Positions 33,069 through 41,944 of a stretch of 64,000 bases of DNA are shown piece by piece; positions within the stretch are counted from its first letter, which is position 1, and every line of letters starts with the position of its first letter. A program made the position numbers and the translations under genes. Source of the stretch: Bradyrhizobium canariense (lineage in GTDB: Bacteria > Pseudomonadota > Alphaproteobacteria > Rhizobiales > Xanthobacteraceae); contig NZ_JAFCKJ010000004.1 of assembly GCF_018130465.1 (NCBI RefSeq), positions 422,195-486,194 on the forward strand. Reading direction: 5' to 3'. The notes beneath the pieces are model-generated. The model saw only the letters and a program-made list of their open reading frames with translations, searched no databases and was not told where the DNA came from.

Positions 33069-34883
33069 CTAGAGCCGGATCGCCCCCTGGTTGATTTGCT
33101 TATAGGCCTCCGAATTGAGCGCGACATAGACGCCGGTCTTCGGGTCCAGCATGAACAGCGGATCGGAGACCGCGGCCGGATCAAATCCCTCGCGCGCGAG
33201 CTCGGCCTTTTTCTGCTTGAACGTCTCGGTCGCATCGAGCTCGCGTGAGATGCGTATGAAGACGGGGTGAGCATAGGCCGGCAGGCGCTGTGCGAGATGG
33301 GCGGGCAGCGCCTCGACGGCGAAGCCTTCGTTCACCACGATCGCGCTCATGCCGGCGCGGCCATCGGTGCCGGGGATGCTGACGCCGTAGGTGGTGGCGT
33401 CGATCACGCCGGTGAAATCGCGCACGGCGTCGTTGACCTCCGAGGTCGCGACGTTCTCGCCCTTCCAGCGAAAGGTGTCGCCGATGCGGTCGACGAAGTG
33501 GAAGAAGCCCTTCTCGTCGAGCCGCATCAGATCGCCGGTGCGGAACCAGGAATCGCCCTTGGCAAAGACATCGCGCAGGATCTTCTTCTCGGTCTCGCTC
33601 GCCTCGGTGTAGCCCTCGAAGCGACCGCCGCCCTCATCCGCCGTGCCGATGCGGCCGATGGCTTCGCCCGCCTCGCCGCGCGCGCAGGCGATACAAAACC
33701 CCTCTGCATTGCGCAGCGGCACGCCGTTATCGGGATCGAGCTTAACGAGACCGGCAGGGAAACGATGCGCGAGCAGCGGCGGAACGCGGCCGATCGCGCC
33801 GGGCTGGCCCTCGACGTTGAACAGCGAGAAATTGCCTTCGGTTGCCGCGTAGAATTCGAGGATGCGCGGAATGGCGAAACGCGCCTGAAAATCTTCCCAG
33901 ATGTCACCGCGCAGGCCGTTACCGCAGACGAGCCGCAGGCGATGCCGGTTCTCATATTCCGACGGCGGCGCCTTGAGCAGATAGCGGCAGAGCTCGCCGA
34001 TATACTGAAACAACGTGCAGTCGTGGCGCACGATGTCGGGCCAGAAATTCGAGGCTGAGAATTTTTCCGCGATCACCACCGAGCCGCCGGCAGCGAGCAT
34101 GCTGCATGGCGCGACGATGCCGCCGACCGAGTGGAACAGCGGCAGGCAATCGTAAAGCCGATCCTGGGGCGTCGCGCCGCTAAGGCCGGCAAACCAAAAG
34201 CCCCAGTTGAGGATGCGGCGGTGACTGATGCTCGCGGCCTTCGGCAGGCCGGTGGTCCCGGACGTGTAGATCAGCAGGGCCCGGTCGTCGATGGTGACGT
34301 CGCCATGCTCGTCCGGCGAAAGCGGCCCGTCATCGACGGCGGCAAGCGCGACATCGATCGCGCGCGCGCTGCGGGCATCGCCATGGGTCCAGACCTTTGC
34401 TTCCGTCCTCAGGTGCGGCGCCGCGCCGTCCAACGCCTCCGCGAGCTCGTGCGCGACAATGATGTGAACGGGCTTTGCGACTCCGATGCAATGCGCGAGC
34501 GACTGGCCGACGAGCTTGGTGTTGATCAGCGCGACCACGCCGCCGACGCGGCTGATGCCGAGCCAGGCCGCGACATAGTCGATGCCGTTCGGCATGATCA
34601 GCGCAACGGTGTCGCCCTTGGCCACACCGGCCGAGAGCGCCCACCGCGCATACCGATTGATGCGTTTCGAAAGCCCCTCATAGTCGAGGCTCGCGTCATC
34701 GGTGGTGAGCGCAATGCGATCGGGCTGGCGCTGCGCCCAATCATCGACGACGTCCGCGAACAGCCGGCCCGGAAATGTCTCGATCCGTGCGGTGAGCTCG
34801 ATCGCCTTCAGCCAGATTTTCGAAGCCGAAGGTGCGCGCGCGGCTTTCGGTTGCTCGATGACGCCGGTGGTCATGCCGTTCAT
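33069..34883 (-). CDS. FATP-type long-chain acyl-CoA synthetase
   Basis: 604 residues. P-loop LLIYTSGTTGLPKAASISHR, ATEG motif FYAATEGNFSLFNVEG, and the hinge FHFVDRIGDTFRWKGENVAT with DAVRDFTGV follow the FATP/very-long-chain subgroup (FADD-like) rather than FadD. Activates long or very-long-chain fatty acids to CoA esters at the membrane. Upstream of the ACP gene on the same strand, 140 bases away; a functional link is possible but not certain. Confidence 0.9.
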   Translation of the reverse strand: MNGMTTGVIEQPKAARAPSASKIWLKAIELTARIETFPGRLFADVVDDWAQRQPDRIALTTDDASLDYEGLSKRINRYARWALSAGVAKGDTVALIMPNGIDYVAAWLGISRVGGVVALINTKLVGQSLAHCIGVAKPVHIIVAHELAEALDGAAPHLRTEAKVWTHGDARSARAIDVALAAVDDGPLSPDEHGDVTIDDRALLIYTSGTTGLPKAASISHRRILNWGFWFAGLSGATPQDRLYDCLPLFHSVGGIVAPCSMLAAGGSVVIAEKFSASNFWPDIVRHDCTLFQYIGELCRYLLKAPPSEYENRHRLRLVCGNGLRGDIWEDFQARFAIPRILEFYAATEGNFSLFNVEGQPGAIGRVPPLLAHRFPAGLVKLDPDNGVPLRNAEGFCIACARGEAGEAIGRIGTADEGGGRFEGYTEASETEKKILRDVFAKGDSWFRTGDLMRLDEKGFFHFVDRIGDTFRWKGENVATSEVNDAVRDFTGVIDATTYGVSIPGTDGRAGMSAIVVNEGFAVEALPAHLAQRLPAYAHPVFIRISRELDATETFKQKKAELAREGFDPAAVSDPLFMLDPKTGVYVALNSEAYKQINQGAIRL

Positions 34884-35115
34884 TCTTTCGGAACGTGTCT
34901 GCTGGTTCCCTAAGCTTAGCTCGCACGCCCTGCCCAGGTGTTAAGAGACAAGGTAAAACCGGGTTAGTGGGTGATTAACTCTAGTCATCCTTTACCAAGC
35001 CGGTGGGATCGGCGTGCGCGGCCTCGCAATTCTTGCGATAGCAAAGCCGGTTGTCGGGCGCGGTATGCGTGTCCCCCTTGCCCTGCTTGCGGGGCGAGGT
35101 GAACTGGAGAGCGTG

Positions 35116-36096
35116 ATGATCACCAAGAGACATTTCCTTCAGGCTGCAGCCTCTGCCGCAGCCATGCTCGCCGCGCCACGCGCCTTTGCGATCGGCAATC
35201 CCTCCTATCCCTCGCGCAGCGTGAAATGGGTGGTGCCCTATGCGCCGGGCGGCGCCACCGACGTGCTGTCGCGGCTGCTCTGCCAGCGCCTCTCCGACCG
35301 GCTCGGCCAGACCTTCGTCGTCGAGAACAAGCCTGGCGCCGGCAGCAATATCGGGACACAGGCGGTGATCACGTCCGCCCCCGATGGTCACACGCTGCTG
35401 TTGACCTCGACCGCGAACGCCATCAACGCCTCGTTCGACCCGGCGCTGCCGTATGATTTCGCCAGGGGCATCGCGCCGGTCGCCGGCGTCGCGCGAATTC
35501 CGCTGGTGCTGGTCGTCAACAACGACCTGCCGGTGAAGAGCGTCGCCGACTTCATCGCCTACGCCAAGACCAATCCCGGCAAGATGTCGATCGCCTCTTC
35601 CGGCATCGGCACCTCGCTGCATCTCTCCGGCGAGCTGTTCAAGTCGCTGGCCGGCGTGCAGTTCACCCACGTGCCCTATCGCGGCTCGGCCCCCGGATTG
35701 ACCGACGTGATGAGCGGCCAGATCCAGGGCATGTTCGACAACGTCACCTCATCCTTCGAGCTGGTGCGCGCCGGCAAGCTGCGCGCGCTCGGCGTCACCA
35801 CGCGCGAGCGTTCGGGGATTCTGCCGGACGTGCCATCGATCGCCGATACGCTTCCCGGCTACGAAACCTCGTCGTTCTATGGCGTCGGCGCCCCGCACGA
35901 CACGCCGCGCGAAATCGTCGATCTGCTCAATCGCGAAATCGACGCCGCGCTGTCCGATGCGGAGATCAAGTCCCGCATCGCCGGGCTCGGCGCAATCCCG
36001 CTGCACGGCAATGCCGACGAATTCGGCGGCATGCTGACGGCGGAGACCGACCGCTGGCGCAAGGTGGTGGAGTTGTCGGGAATCAGGAAGGAGTAG
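35116..36096 (+). CDS. Tripartite tricarboxylate (TctC/Bug) substrate-binding protein
   Basis: 326 residues from ATG 35116 (a GTG at 35113 is the alternative; GGAGAG precedes). Signal peptide MITKRHFLQAAASAAAMLAA, then YPSRSVKWVVPYAPGGATD, VVENKPGAGSNIGTQAV and HVPYRGSAPGLTDVMSGQIQ, the Bug-family pattern. Periplasmic receptor for a carboxylated ligand. No tctA/tctB membrane genes are adjacent, so it is an orphan receptor that may serve a distant transporter or a signalling role. Confidence 0.9.
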   Translation: MITKRHFLQAAASAAAMLAAPRAFAIGNPSYPSRSVKWVVPYAPGGATDVLSRLLCQRLSDRLGQTFVVENKPGAGSNIGTQAVITSAPDGHTLLLTSTANAINASFDPALPYDFARGIAPVAGVARIPLVLVVNNDLPVKSVADFIAYAKTNPGKMSIASSGIGTSLHLSGELFKSLAGVQFTHVPYRGSAPGLTDVMSGQIQGMFDNVTSSFELVRAGKLRALGVTTRERSGILPDVPSIADTLPGYETSSFYGVGAPHDTPREIVDLLNREIDAALSDAEIKSRIAGLGAIPLHGNADEFGGMLTAETDRWRKVVELSGIRKE

Positions 36097-36191
36097 CGAC
36101 CTGTATCCGGGCGCGCGAGGCTAGGCGGACACGGGTAAACGGGTTAGGCTTTCTACCCTGCATTGTCCGGGTTGCGAAAGGGAGACGACCT

Positions 36192-36899
36192 GTGGCTCTC
36201 GACTCGTCCGAGTTTCCCGTCCAGGCCGCGCCGTTCGAGCAGCCGCTGACCAATTTTGCCAGTCGCCTGAAGGGCGGACAGGTCAAGGTGGTCGCGATCG
36301 GCTCGTCGACCACGGCGGGCGAAGGAGGCATCGCCCCCTATCCGCAGCGGCTGCTGGCGGACCTTCGGATACGATTTCCAAATGTCGTGATCGAGGTGGT
36401 CAACCGGGGCGTTGGCGGCGAAGAGGCCGCTTTGGAGCTGAAGCGGTTCGACCATGACGTCTTCGATCTCAACCCCGATCTCGTCATCTGGCAGGTCGGC
36501 ACCAATTCAGTGTGGCAATCCGCCGATCCGCCCTCGTTCAAGGACACCACGCAGGCCATCCGTGACGGTGTTGATCGGCTGCTCGGCGCCAAGCGGATCG
36601 ACGTGATCCTGATGGACCTGCAATATGTGCCGGCGCTGCTGACACCGGCCAAGGCCGACAAGACGAACGCGATGGTCGCAGCGATCAGCGAGATCGCGCA
36701 TGCAAAGGGGGTCAACGTCTTTCGTCGCTTCGCGCTGATGAAGGGCTGGCACGATGTTGCAGGAATTTCGTTCGACCGCATGGTCGACCCGGGCGATGAT
36801 AGCAGGCTGCACGCAAGCGACTGGACCACGGACAAGATGACCTGGCAGTTGACCGACGCGATCGTCACCGCAGCCAACAAGGCGCCTCACGGCAGCTAG
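36192..36899 (+). CDS. SGNH/GDSL-type hydrolase
   Basis: 235 residues from GTG 36192 with a good GGGAGACG ribosome site. Block I AIGSSTTAGEGGIAPYP supplies the nucleophile Ser, block II NRGVGGEEAALELKR the Gly, block III WQVGTNSVW the Asn, and SRLHASDWTT the catalytic Asp-x-x-His. Cytoplasmic by sequence (no signal). Esterase, lipase or polysaccharide deacetylase activity is possible. Confidence 0.88.
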   Translation: MALDSSEFPVQAAPFEQPLTNFASRLKGGQVKVVAIGSSTTAGEGGIAPYPQRLLADLRIRFPNVVIEVVNRGVGGEEAALELKRFDHDVFDLNPDLVIWQVGTNSVWQSADPPSFKDTTQAIRDGVDRLLGAKRIDVILMDLQYVPALLTPAKADKTNAMVAAISEIAHAKGVNVFRRFALMKGWHDVAGISFDRMVDPGDDSRLHASDWTTDKMTWQLTDAIVTAANKAPHGS

Positions 36900-36943
36900 T
36901 CCTGCATACTCCGTCGGATTGACGGCCGAACCGGCGGTGAGCG

Positions 36944-37213
36944 CTAGCCGCCTCGCTTATGGCGCAAGCGCGGCGGCGGTGCGTTGACCGGATAATACGG
37001 ATTGAGATCGCAGCTCGCGGAGCGGCCTGAAGCGGTGGTGCGGCACTGCGGCAGCGAGGTAAAGGAGCAATCGTACCACTCCCCGCCACCCTCGTTCGCG
37101 CCGGAATAAACGTGCATGCAGATGGGATAGCGCGGATCGAAGGTCTGCGCATGCGACGGCGCGGCCGTGAGCAGGGCACCGACGGTCATGATCAGGCCGA
37201 ATGAGCGACGCAT
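36944..37213 (-). CDS. DUF3551 exported protein, copy 1
   Basis: 89 residues from ATG 37213 (GGGGCAA upstream; an earlier in-frame ATG at 37237). Signal RRSFGLIMTVGALLTAAPSH, mature start QTFDPRYPICMHVYS, then YDCSFTSLPQCRTTASGRSA and a basic C-terminus PPPRLRHKRGG. Four conserved Cys probably make two disulfides. It is a close paralogue of the gene at 37247-37522. Function of the family, abundant in Bradyrhizobium, is unknown. Confidence 0.85.
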   Translation of the reverse strand: MRRSFGLIMTVGALLTAAPSHAQTFDPRYPICMHVYSGANEGGGEWYDCSFTSLPQCRTTASGRSASCDLNPYYPVNAPPPRLRHKRGG

Positions 37214-37246
37214 GAAAATTGCCCCTGAAATCCGCATTGCGGATCG

Positions 37247-37522
37247 CTAGTGCACCTTCTTGTGGCGCCGGCGCGGCGGCGGCGGTTCATCGAAGGCATA
37301 GTAGGGATTGACGTCGCAGCTTGCCGAGCGACCCGAAGCCGTGGCGCGGCACTGCGGAATCGAGGTGAAGGAGCAGTCGTAGTAATCGCCGCCGCCGCCG
37401 AAGCCGCCGGGCGAGTAAACGTGCATGCACACCGGATAGCGTGGATCATAGGTCTGGGCGCTGGCATCTGCCGCCACGAACAGCGTGGCAATCGCGGTGA
37501 GGGTCAGGATCGGCAAACGCAT
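37247..37522 (-). CDS. DUF3551 exported protein, copy 2
   Basis: 91 residues with a signal peptide (LPILTLTAIATLFVAADASA) and the mature pattern QTYDPRYPVCMHVYSPGGFG, YYDCSFTSIPQCRATASGRS, DVNPYYAFDEPPPPRRRHKK. It shares most residues with copy 1 apart from the Gly-rich loop. The pair lies in tandem on the minus strand, 33 bases apart, downstream of htpG. Periplasmic and disulfide-stabilised by inference. Confidence 0.87.
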   Translation of the reverse strand: MRLPILTLTAIATLFVAADASAQTYDPRYPVCMHVYSPGGFGGGGDYYDCSFTSIPQCRATASGRSASCDVNPYYAFDEPPPPRRRHKKVH

Positions 37523-37548
37523 GGAGAAATCCTCGAATCGTTCATGTC

Positions 37549-37570
37549 GGCGGCCGGGATGCCGGCCGCC
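37549..37570 (-). terminator. GC-rich hairpin downstream of htpG
   Basis: GGCGGCCGG-gatg-CCGGCCGCC, a perfect 9-bp stem between htpG's stop and the DUF3551 start. No T run, so termination strength is uncertain. Confidence 0.5.
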
Positions 37571-37645
37571 TCATATGGCACAACACCACGGCAGAGGCGA
37601 CTGTTCCTGCGTGCGGATGACGGCAAGGTGAGTGCGGTGCGCCCG

Positions 37646-39523
37646 CTACCTGCCGAGCCCCTGCAACACCAGCCGGTTCAACCTTGCCGTAAACGCCGCA
37701 GGGTCTTCCGGCAGCTCGCCGTCCAGGATCTGCGCCTGTTCGAGCAGGAGCAGGCTGAGATCGTCGACCGCCTCGGAGCCGGCCTGAGCCTTCGTGATCG
37801 CCGTGACCAGCGGATGGCGCAGATTGATCTCAAGGATCGGCTTGGTGCGCATGCCGCGGTTCTGCTGGGACAGGATGCGCTCGAGCTCGCGGCTCGGGCC
37901 CTGGCTGTCGGCGACGAGGCAGGAAGCGGAGCTGGTGAGACGCGTCGATGCCTTGACGTCGCTGACGCGCTCGCCGAGCGCGGCCTTGATCACGGCGATG
38001 GTGGCGGCCTCGTCGGCGGCCGGCTCGTCCTTCTTCGCCTCGTCCGCCTCGTCGACGCGCGGGATCAGGTCGAGGTTGAGATCGCCCTGGCTCAGCGACT
38101 TCAGCGGCTTGCCGCCGAACTCCGATGGCATCGAGGTCCAGAAGGCGTCGACTGGATCCGACAGCAGCAGCACTTCGATGCCGCGCGCAGTCGCCGCCTC
38201 GAGCCGGGGGCTCGACTTCAGCCGCTCGATGCTGTCGCCGACGAGATAATAGATCTCGGTCTGGTTCGGCTTGAAATCGGCGATGACGTCCTTGAGCGAG
38301 CGCTTCTCGCCCGTGGTCGTGGTGAAACGCGACAGCGCGAGCAGCTTTTCCCGGCGTTCGAAATCCTCGTAGATGCCTTCCTTCAGCACCGCGCCGAAGG
38401 CCTCCCAGATCTTCGCGAAGTTCTCCGGATCCTTCTCCGCAAGGCTTTCGAGCTCGGACACCACCCGGGTCGCCACGGCCTTGCGGATCTGCGAGAGCTG
38501 CGGATTGTTCTGAAGCATCTCGCGGGAGATGTTGAGCGGGAGATCCTCGCTGTCGACGACGCCGCGGATGAAGCGGAGGTAGCCCGGCAGCAGATCGGCA
38601 TCGTCGGTGATGAAGACGCGACGGACATACAGCTTGACGCGCCCCTTGCGGTTCGGCTCGAACAGGTCGAACGGCTTTGTCGAGGGCGCGAACAGCAGCA
38701 CGGCGTAGGAGTAACGCCCCTCCGCGCGATAATGCAGCGTCATCGCGGGATCGTCGAAGGCGGAGGCGATCTGCTGATAGGCCTTCTTGTAGTCTTCCGG
38801 CGTGAGCTCGGATTTCGAGCGCTGCCACAGCGCGCTTGCAGAGTTGATCTGACGCGGTTCGCCCTCTTCGGGCACGAGTTCGATGGGGAAGAGGATGTTG
38901 TCGGAATAAGCGGCGACGACACGCTCGATCTCGTAGGCCTCGAGATATTTCTTCGCATCGTCCTTGAGGTGCAGGACGATCTCGGTGCCGCGCTGCACGC
39001 GGCCCGCATCCTCCTCGCTGGCACGCGCGATCTCGAAGCCCGAGCCGCCCGAGGACGTCCAGGTCCAGACGTCGCTCTCGCCGGCGCGGCGGCTGACCAC
39101 GACGATCTTCTCGGCGACCATGAAGGCGGAATAGAAGCCGACGCCGAACTGGCCGATCAGGCCGAGGCCCTCCTTGGCCTCCTTCAGCTTCGACACGAAC
39201 GCCTTGGTGCCGGACCGGGCGATGGTGCCGAGATGGTCGATCAGCTCCTGCCGCTCCATGCCGATGCCATTGTCGGCGATCGCAAGCGTTCCGGCCGTCT
39301 TGTTCGGAATAATCCGGATCTTGAGCGCGTCGCCCTCGCCCAGCAGCGCCGGACTCGCGATGGCCTCATAGCGCAGCTTGTCGCAGGCGTCCGATGCGTT
39401 GGAGACGAGTTCGCGCAGGAAGATGTCGGTCTCGGAATAGACGGAGTGCACCATCAGGTGCAAAAGCTCGGAAACCTCGGCCTGGAAGGGCTGCGTATGC
39501 ACAGCCGTGTCTGACGTCGTCAT
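37646..39523 (-). CDS. htpG: Hsp90-family molecular chaperone HtpG
   Basis: 625 residues. N-terminal GHKL ATPase motifs [40 protein letters not shown] and [16 protein letters not shown]; middle domain with [20 protein letters not shown] and [20 protein letters not shown]-terminal dimer region intact. Complete in length. ATP-dependent folding chaperone, usually heat-induced; no obvious CIRCE or RpoH promoter could be picked out in the 120-base upstream stretch. Confidence 0.97.
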   Translation of the reverse strand: MTTSDTAVHTQPFQAEVSELLHLMVHSVYSETDIFLRELVSNASDACDKLRYEAIASPALLGEGDALKIRIIPNKTAGTLAIADNGIGMERQELIDHLGTIARSGTKAFVSKLKEAKEGLGLIGQFGVGFYSAFMVAEKIVVVSRRAGESDVWTWTSSGGSGFEIARASEEDAGRVQRGTEIVLHLKDDAKKYLEAYEIERVVAAYSDNILFPIELVPEEGEPRQINSASALWQRSKSELTPEDYKKAYQQIASAFDDPAMTLHYRAEGRYSYAVLLFAPSTKPFDLFEPNRKGRVKLYVRRVFITDDADLLPGYLRFIRGVVDSEDLPLNISREMLQNNPQLSQIRKAVATRVVSELESLAEKDPENFAKIWEAFGAVLKEGIYEDFERREKLLALSRFTTTTGEKRSLKDVIADFKPNQTEIYYLVGDSIERLKSSPRLEAATARGIEVLLLSDPVDAFWTSMPSEFGGKPLKSLSQGDLNLDLIPRVDEADEAKKDEPAADEAATIAVIKAALGERVSDVKASTRLTSSASCLVADSQGPSRELERILSQQNRGMRTKPILEINLRHPLVTAITKAQAGSEAVDDLSLLLLEQAQILDGELPEDPAAFTARLNRLVLQGLGR

Positions 39524-39600
39524 GCGTTTACCCGGTCAATCGAAAGGGGAAACCCGGGATATAACGCGAGGGGGCAGGGGATCAAGTGGACGTAAGCAAT

Positions 39601-39620
39601 CGCCCTCCCGGCGGAGGGCG
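39601..39620. terminator. Hairpin between htpG and the downstream exported-protein gene
   Basis: CGCCCTCC-cggc-GGAGGGCG, a perfect 8-bp stem with a 4-base loop in the gap just after the exported protein's stop codon (39644-39646). Confidence 0.5.
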
Positions 39621-39643
39621 AGTTTGTCCGCGGCCAATGCCGA

Positions 39644-40057
39644 TCAAGTCACACAGCGGCCGGGCTGGAGCAGTTTTGCGACCTCAGTCAGGGAGCTGAC
39701 CATCGGCTCGCAGGCGATCGTCGGCTTTTTGCGGCCCTGCTTCTGGTTCGGGAGCAGCACCGGCGGCTTGGCGTTACCGGTCTCGATCACCGCGGGCACC
39801 CGCAGCAGCACCGACGTGTCGGCCAGATCGTTCAGCCGCATCGACACGGTGCGGGTCGGAACCTCCGCCTGCTTGATGTCGGCGAGCCGGTCGGCTTTGC
39901 TGGAGCGATTGACGTTATGGCCCGGCTTGTCGGCGACCGCCTGCCAGCGGTCGGCCAGATCATGGCCGGAGGCCAGCTGCACGGCGCCCACCTGAACGGC
40001 GCCAAGCGTCGCGGCGATCGCGACGGCGCCTAAAAATACCTTTTGAATCTGTGACAT
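39644..40057 (-). CDS. Exported protein, unknown
   Basis: 137 residues. Signal-like start QKVFLGAVAIAATLGAVQVG, then a polar mature part with NVNRSSKADRLADIKQAEVP and RTVSMRLNDLADTSVLLRVP. Two cysteines near the end (TIACEP; GRCVT) may pair. ATG 40057 has GGGACC upstream. No recognised family; likely periplasmic. Faces a plus-strand candidate sRNA in its upstream region. Confidence 0.65.
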   Translation of the reverse strand: MSQIQKVFLGAVAIAATLGAVQVGAVQLASGHDLADRWQAVADKPGHNVNRSSKADRLADIKQAEVPTRTVSMRLNDLADTSVLLRVPAVIETGNAKPPVLLPNQKQGRKKPTIACEPMVSSLTEVAKLLQPGRCVT

Positions 40058-40184
40058 GGCTGTCGGTCCCTCGCCCCATGGCGATCACGGGAACAACGCG
40101 AGGAGAGGACCGGGAGTTCTCAGTCGTTAAGATCACTTAACCGTGTGCGAAAAGGCACGGCCCCGCGAAAAAAAATTCGCACTC

Positions 40185-40299
40185 GACTGGAACGACTTTG
40201 GCGGACGGGAGTCGTCTCAGCAGCCGGCTATTCCCCCCTGCCCCATAAGCCGGCGACGTAGGGCGCGACTGTGGTGATGCCAGTCGCGCCTTACTTTTG
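40185..40299 (+). ncRNA. Candidate small RNA with terminal hairpin
   Basis: On the plus strand between two minus-strand genes are three consecutive hairpins: ACGACT (40192-40197) / AGTCGT (40210-40215); GCCGGCT (40223-40229) / AGCCGGC (40248-40254) with an 18-base C-rich loop; and a 14-bp stem (40258-40271 / 40281-40294, 9-base loop) followed by TTTTGT. The last is a textbook rho-independent terminator although no plus-strand gene precedes it. The C-rich loop could pair with ribosome-binding sites, as alphaproteobacterial alpha-r sRNAs do (inference). The 5' end and promoter are not identified. Confidence 0.5.
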
Positions 40300-40307
40300 T
40301 CTGGAGT

Positions 40308-40907
40308 TCAGTTCGCCTTCCCGGCCAGCCAATCCCGCCCCTCGGCATAGAGCTGCTCGACCTCAGGCCCCGTCAGGCCGGGCATATCGCGCTTGACCTT
40401 GTAGCCGATCAGCTCCTGCATGTAGGCGAGGTGGCGGTAGCCTTCGGGTAGCGCGGCAAGGGCTTTCTGGTCGAGCTGAAGTGTCGCGGCGGGGTCGACG
40501 GGGTCGATCCGGTCCTTCTCGTAGATCGGCTGGCGGCGGACGATTCCCCACGCGCCTGACCGCTTCTCCAGGAAATCGTAGAAGCGCCCGGTGCAGACGA
40601 CGTCGCAGGGAACGTCATGCACCGGCGCGCGCTGCGAGATGGTCATCTTGGTCTGCGCGATGGCGCGCGCCCCCTCGAGGTCGATACTGGTGCCGCCGAG
40701 GAAATGCAGGATGCGCACGCCCTTGGCGAACCCCTCCTGGCTGACCCGCATGAAATCCCGCGCCGGCCCCTGAAACCAGGTGGCGGACATCCAGCCTTCT
40801 TCGTGCCAGACCGTGGCAAAGCGCTCCCAATCGCCGGCATCGCGCCACACCGCCCAGTTCTCGACGAGGTCGCGGATGGCGAGGCGGTCGAGGAGTTGCT
40901 GGTCCAT
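40308..40907 (-). CDS. NTF2-like (SnoaL-type) protein
   Basis: 199 residues. LLDRLAIRDLVENWAVWRDA, FATVWHEEGWMSATWFQG and CTGRFYDFLEKRSGAWGIVR follow the SnoaL-like ring-opening/limonene-epoxide fold pattern seen in small-molecule-metabolism proteins. Possible hydrolase or isomerase of an unidentified compound; catalytic residues are not certain. ATG 40907; the downstream hairpin belongs to the candidate sRNA on the other strand. Confidence 0.82.
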   Translation of the reverse strand: MDQQLLDRLAIRDLVENWAVWRDAGDWERFATVWHEEGWMSATWFQGPARDFMRVSQEGFAKGVRILHFLGGTSIDLEGARAIAQTKMTISQRAPVHDVPCDVVCTGRFYDFLEKRSGAWGIVRRQPIYEKDRIDPVDPAATLQLDQKALAALPEGYRHLAYMQELIGYKVKRDMPGLTGPEVEQLYAEGRDWLAGKAN

Positions 40908-41091
40908 GATGCGAAATCTCCTGGCGGCTTGAAGCGGCGATGGATGTCATCGGCCCGAGGTATCAACGGGCAATTGGGTTGCCGTCAAGCGCGCACGATG
41001 CTTTGGGGGCGTTCGATTGCCCACAGCCAGTCCGCGCGATACGAGCAGCCAGCCTTGCAATCAACCTGACCGCGACTAGTATTCGCATCCG

Positions 41092-41872
41092 ATGCAAATG
41101 AAATTCCTCGTGCTGGCCGCGCTTCTCGGATTGCTGGCGGCTTTCCCTTCCCGAGCGCAGACCGATTCCGTCCAGGCCTGGAAGATGAGACTGGCTGCGC
41201 ACATCGCGAGCAGAACTTTCTTCCCGCCTGCCGCGATGGGGCAAACGGGGGAGGCCAGGGTTGCATTCGTTATGGATCGGTCCGGCAAACTAATATCGCG
41301 GACGCTGGCAGAGAGCGCCGGGTCTCAATCGCTCGATGCTGCTGCGCTTGCGATCGTCGAGCGCGCTCAGCCATTTCCGGAAGCGCCTTCGGAACTGACG
41401 GAGAGCTCGTTCTCTTTCACAGTCCCGATCGTCTTCCGAGGCCGCCAATTCCAGGTGCCCCCCTTACGGGTTAGTGCTGGTCACGCCCGTCTCCACCTCT
41501 ACGGTACTCGATGCCATGGCCATGTGGCGCAAAACGGTGACCGAGCACGTCTGGCGCAACAGGATGTTTCCTTCCGAAGCGATTGGCCAGAGGGGCGACG
41601 CCGGCGTCACATTCGTGGTTGATCGCGCAGGTAAATTGATCTCGACCGCGCTGATAGAGAGCACGGGCTCTCGGCTGCTCGATGCGGCAGCTCTAGCGAT
41701 GGTGGAGCGGGCCGCGCCGTTTCCGAAGCCACCTTCCGAGGCGGTCGACGACCTCCAGAGGATCACCGTCCTCATGACGTTGGATGGAACGCCACCCAAG
41801 GGAGGATGGCCATGGATCGAGGACGAGGCCAAGGTAAAGGCAAAGCTCAACAGCGTCTGCCGAGGCTGCTGA
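41092..41872 (+). pseudogene. Double TonB_C-domain protein interrupted by a frameshift
   Basis: A signal peptide (KFLVLAALLGLLAAFPSRAQ) leads into one TonB_C-like domain (GEARVAFVMDRSGKLISRTL; DAAALAIVERAQPFP). A second, related domain (AGVTFVVDRAGKLISTALIE; DAAALAMVERAAPFP) follows in another frame, to a stop at 41872. The two frames join neatly if one C is removed from the C6 tract at 41458-41463: reading would pass VPPYGLVLVTPVSTSTV into the second domain. So the gene is a two-domain protein with a +1 change in a homopolymer, either a real inactivation, phase variation or a sequencing error. As read, frame 1 gives a truncated protein ending at 41622. Confidence 0.7.
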
Positions 41873-41896
41873 ACCCTCGCGGACAAATGCAAAAAA

Positions 41897-41930
41897 ACGG
41901 CGCACCTCTCAGCGCGCCGTCTTTCTTTTT
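41897..41930. terminator. Bidirectional terminator between TonB_C gene and phyR
   Basis: ACGGCGC (41897-41903) and GCGCCGT (41914-41920) form the stem; a T-rich run (CTTTCTTTTT) follows on the plus strand and A7 precedes it. It serves both convergent genes. Confidence 0.85.
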
Positions 41931-41944
41931 CAATGCGGGCTTCC

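Noticed and set aside
34890-34909. GGAAC-N10-GTTCC inverted repeat ahead of the FATP gene, considered as an EcfG promoter.
   Set aside because: Spacing to any CGTT is 9 bases rather than 16-17; more likely chance.
37250-39514. Very long plus-strand open frame antisense to htpG.
   Set aside because: Composition is that of a reverse-complement shadow of a highly conserved chaperone gene; no domain recognised.
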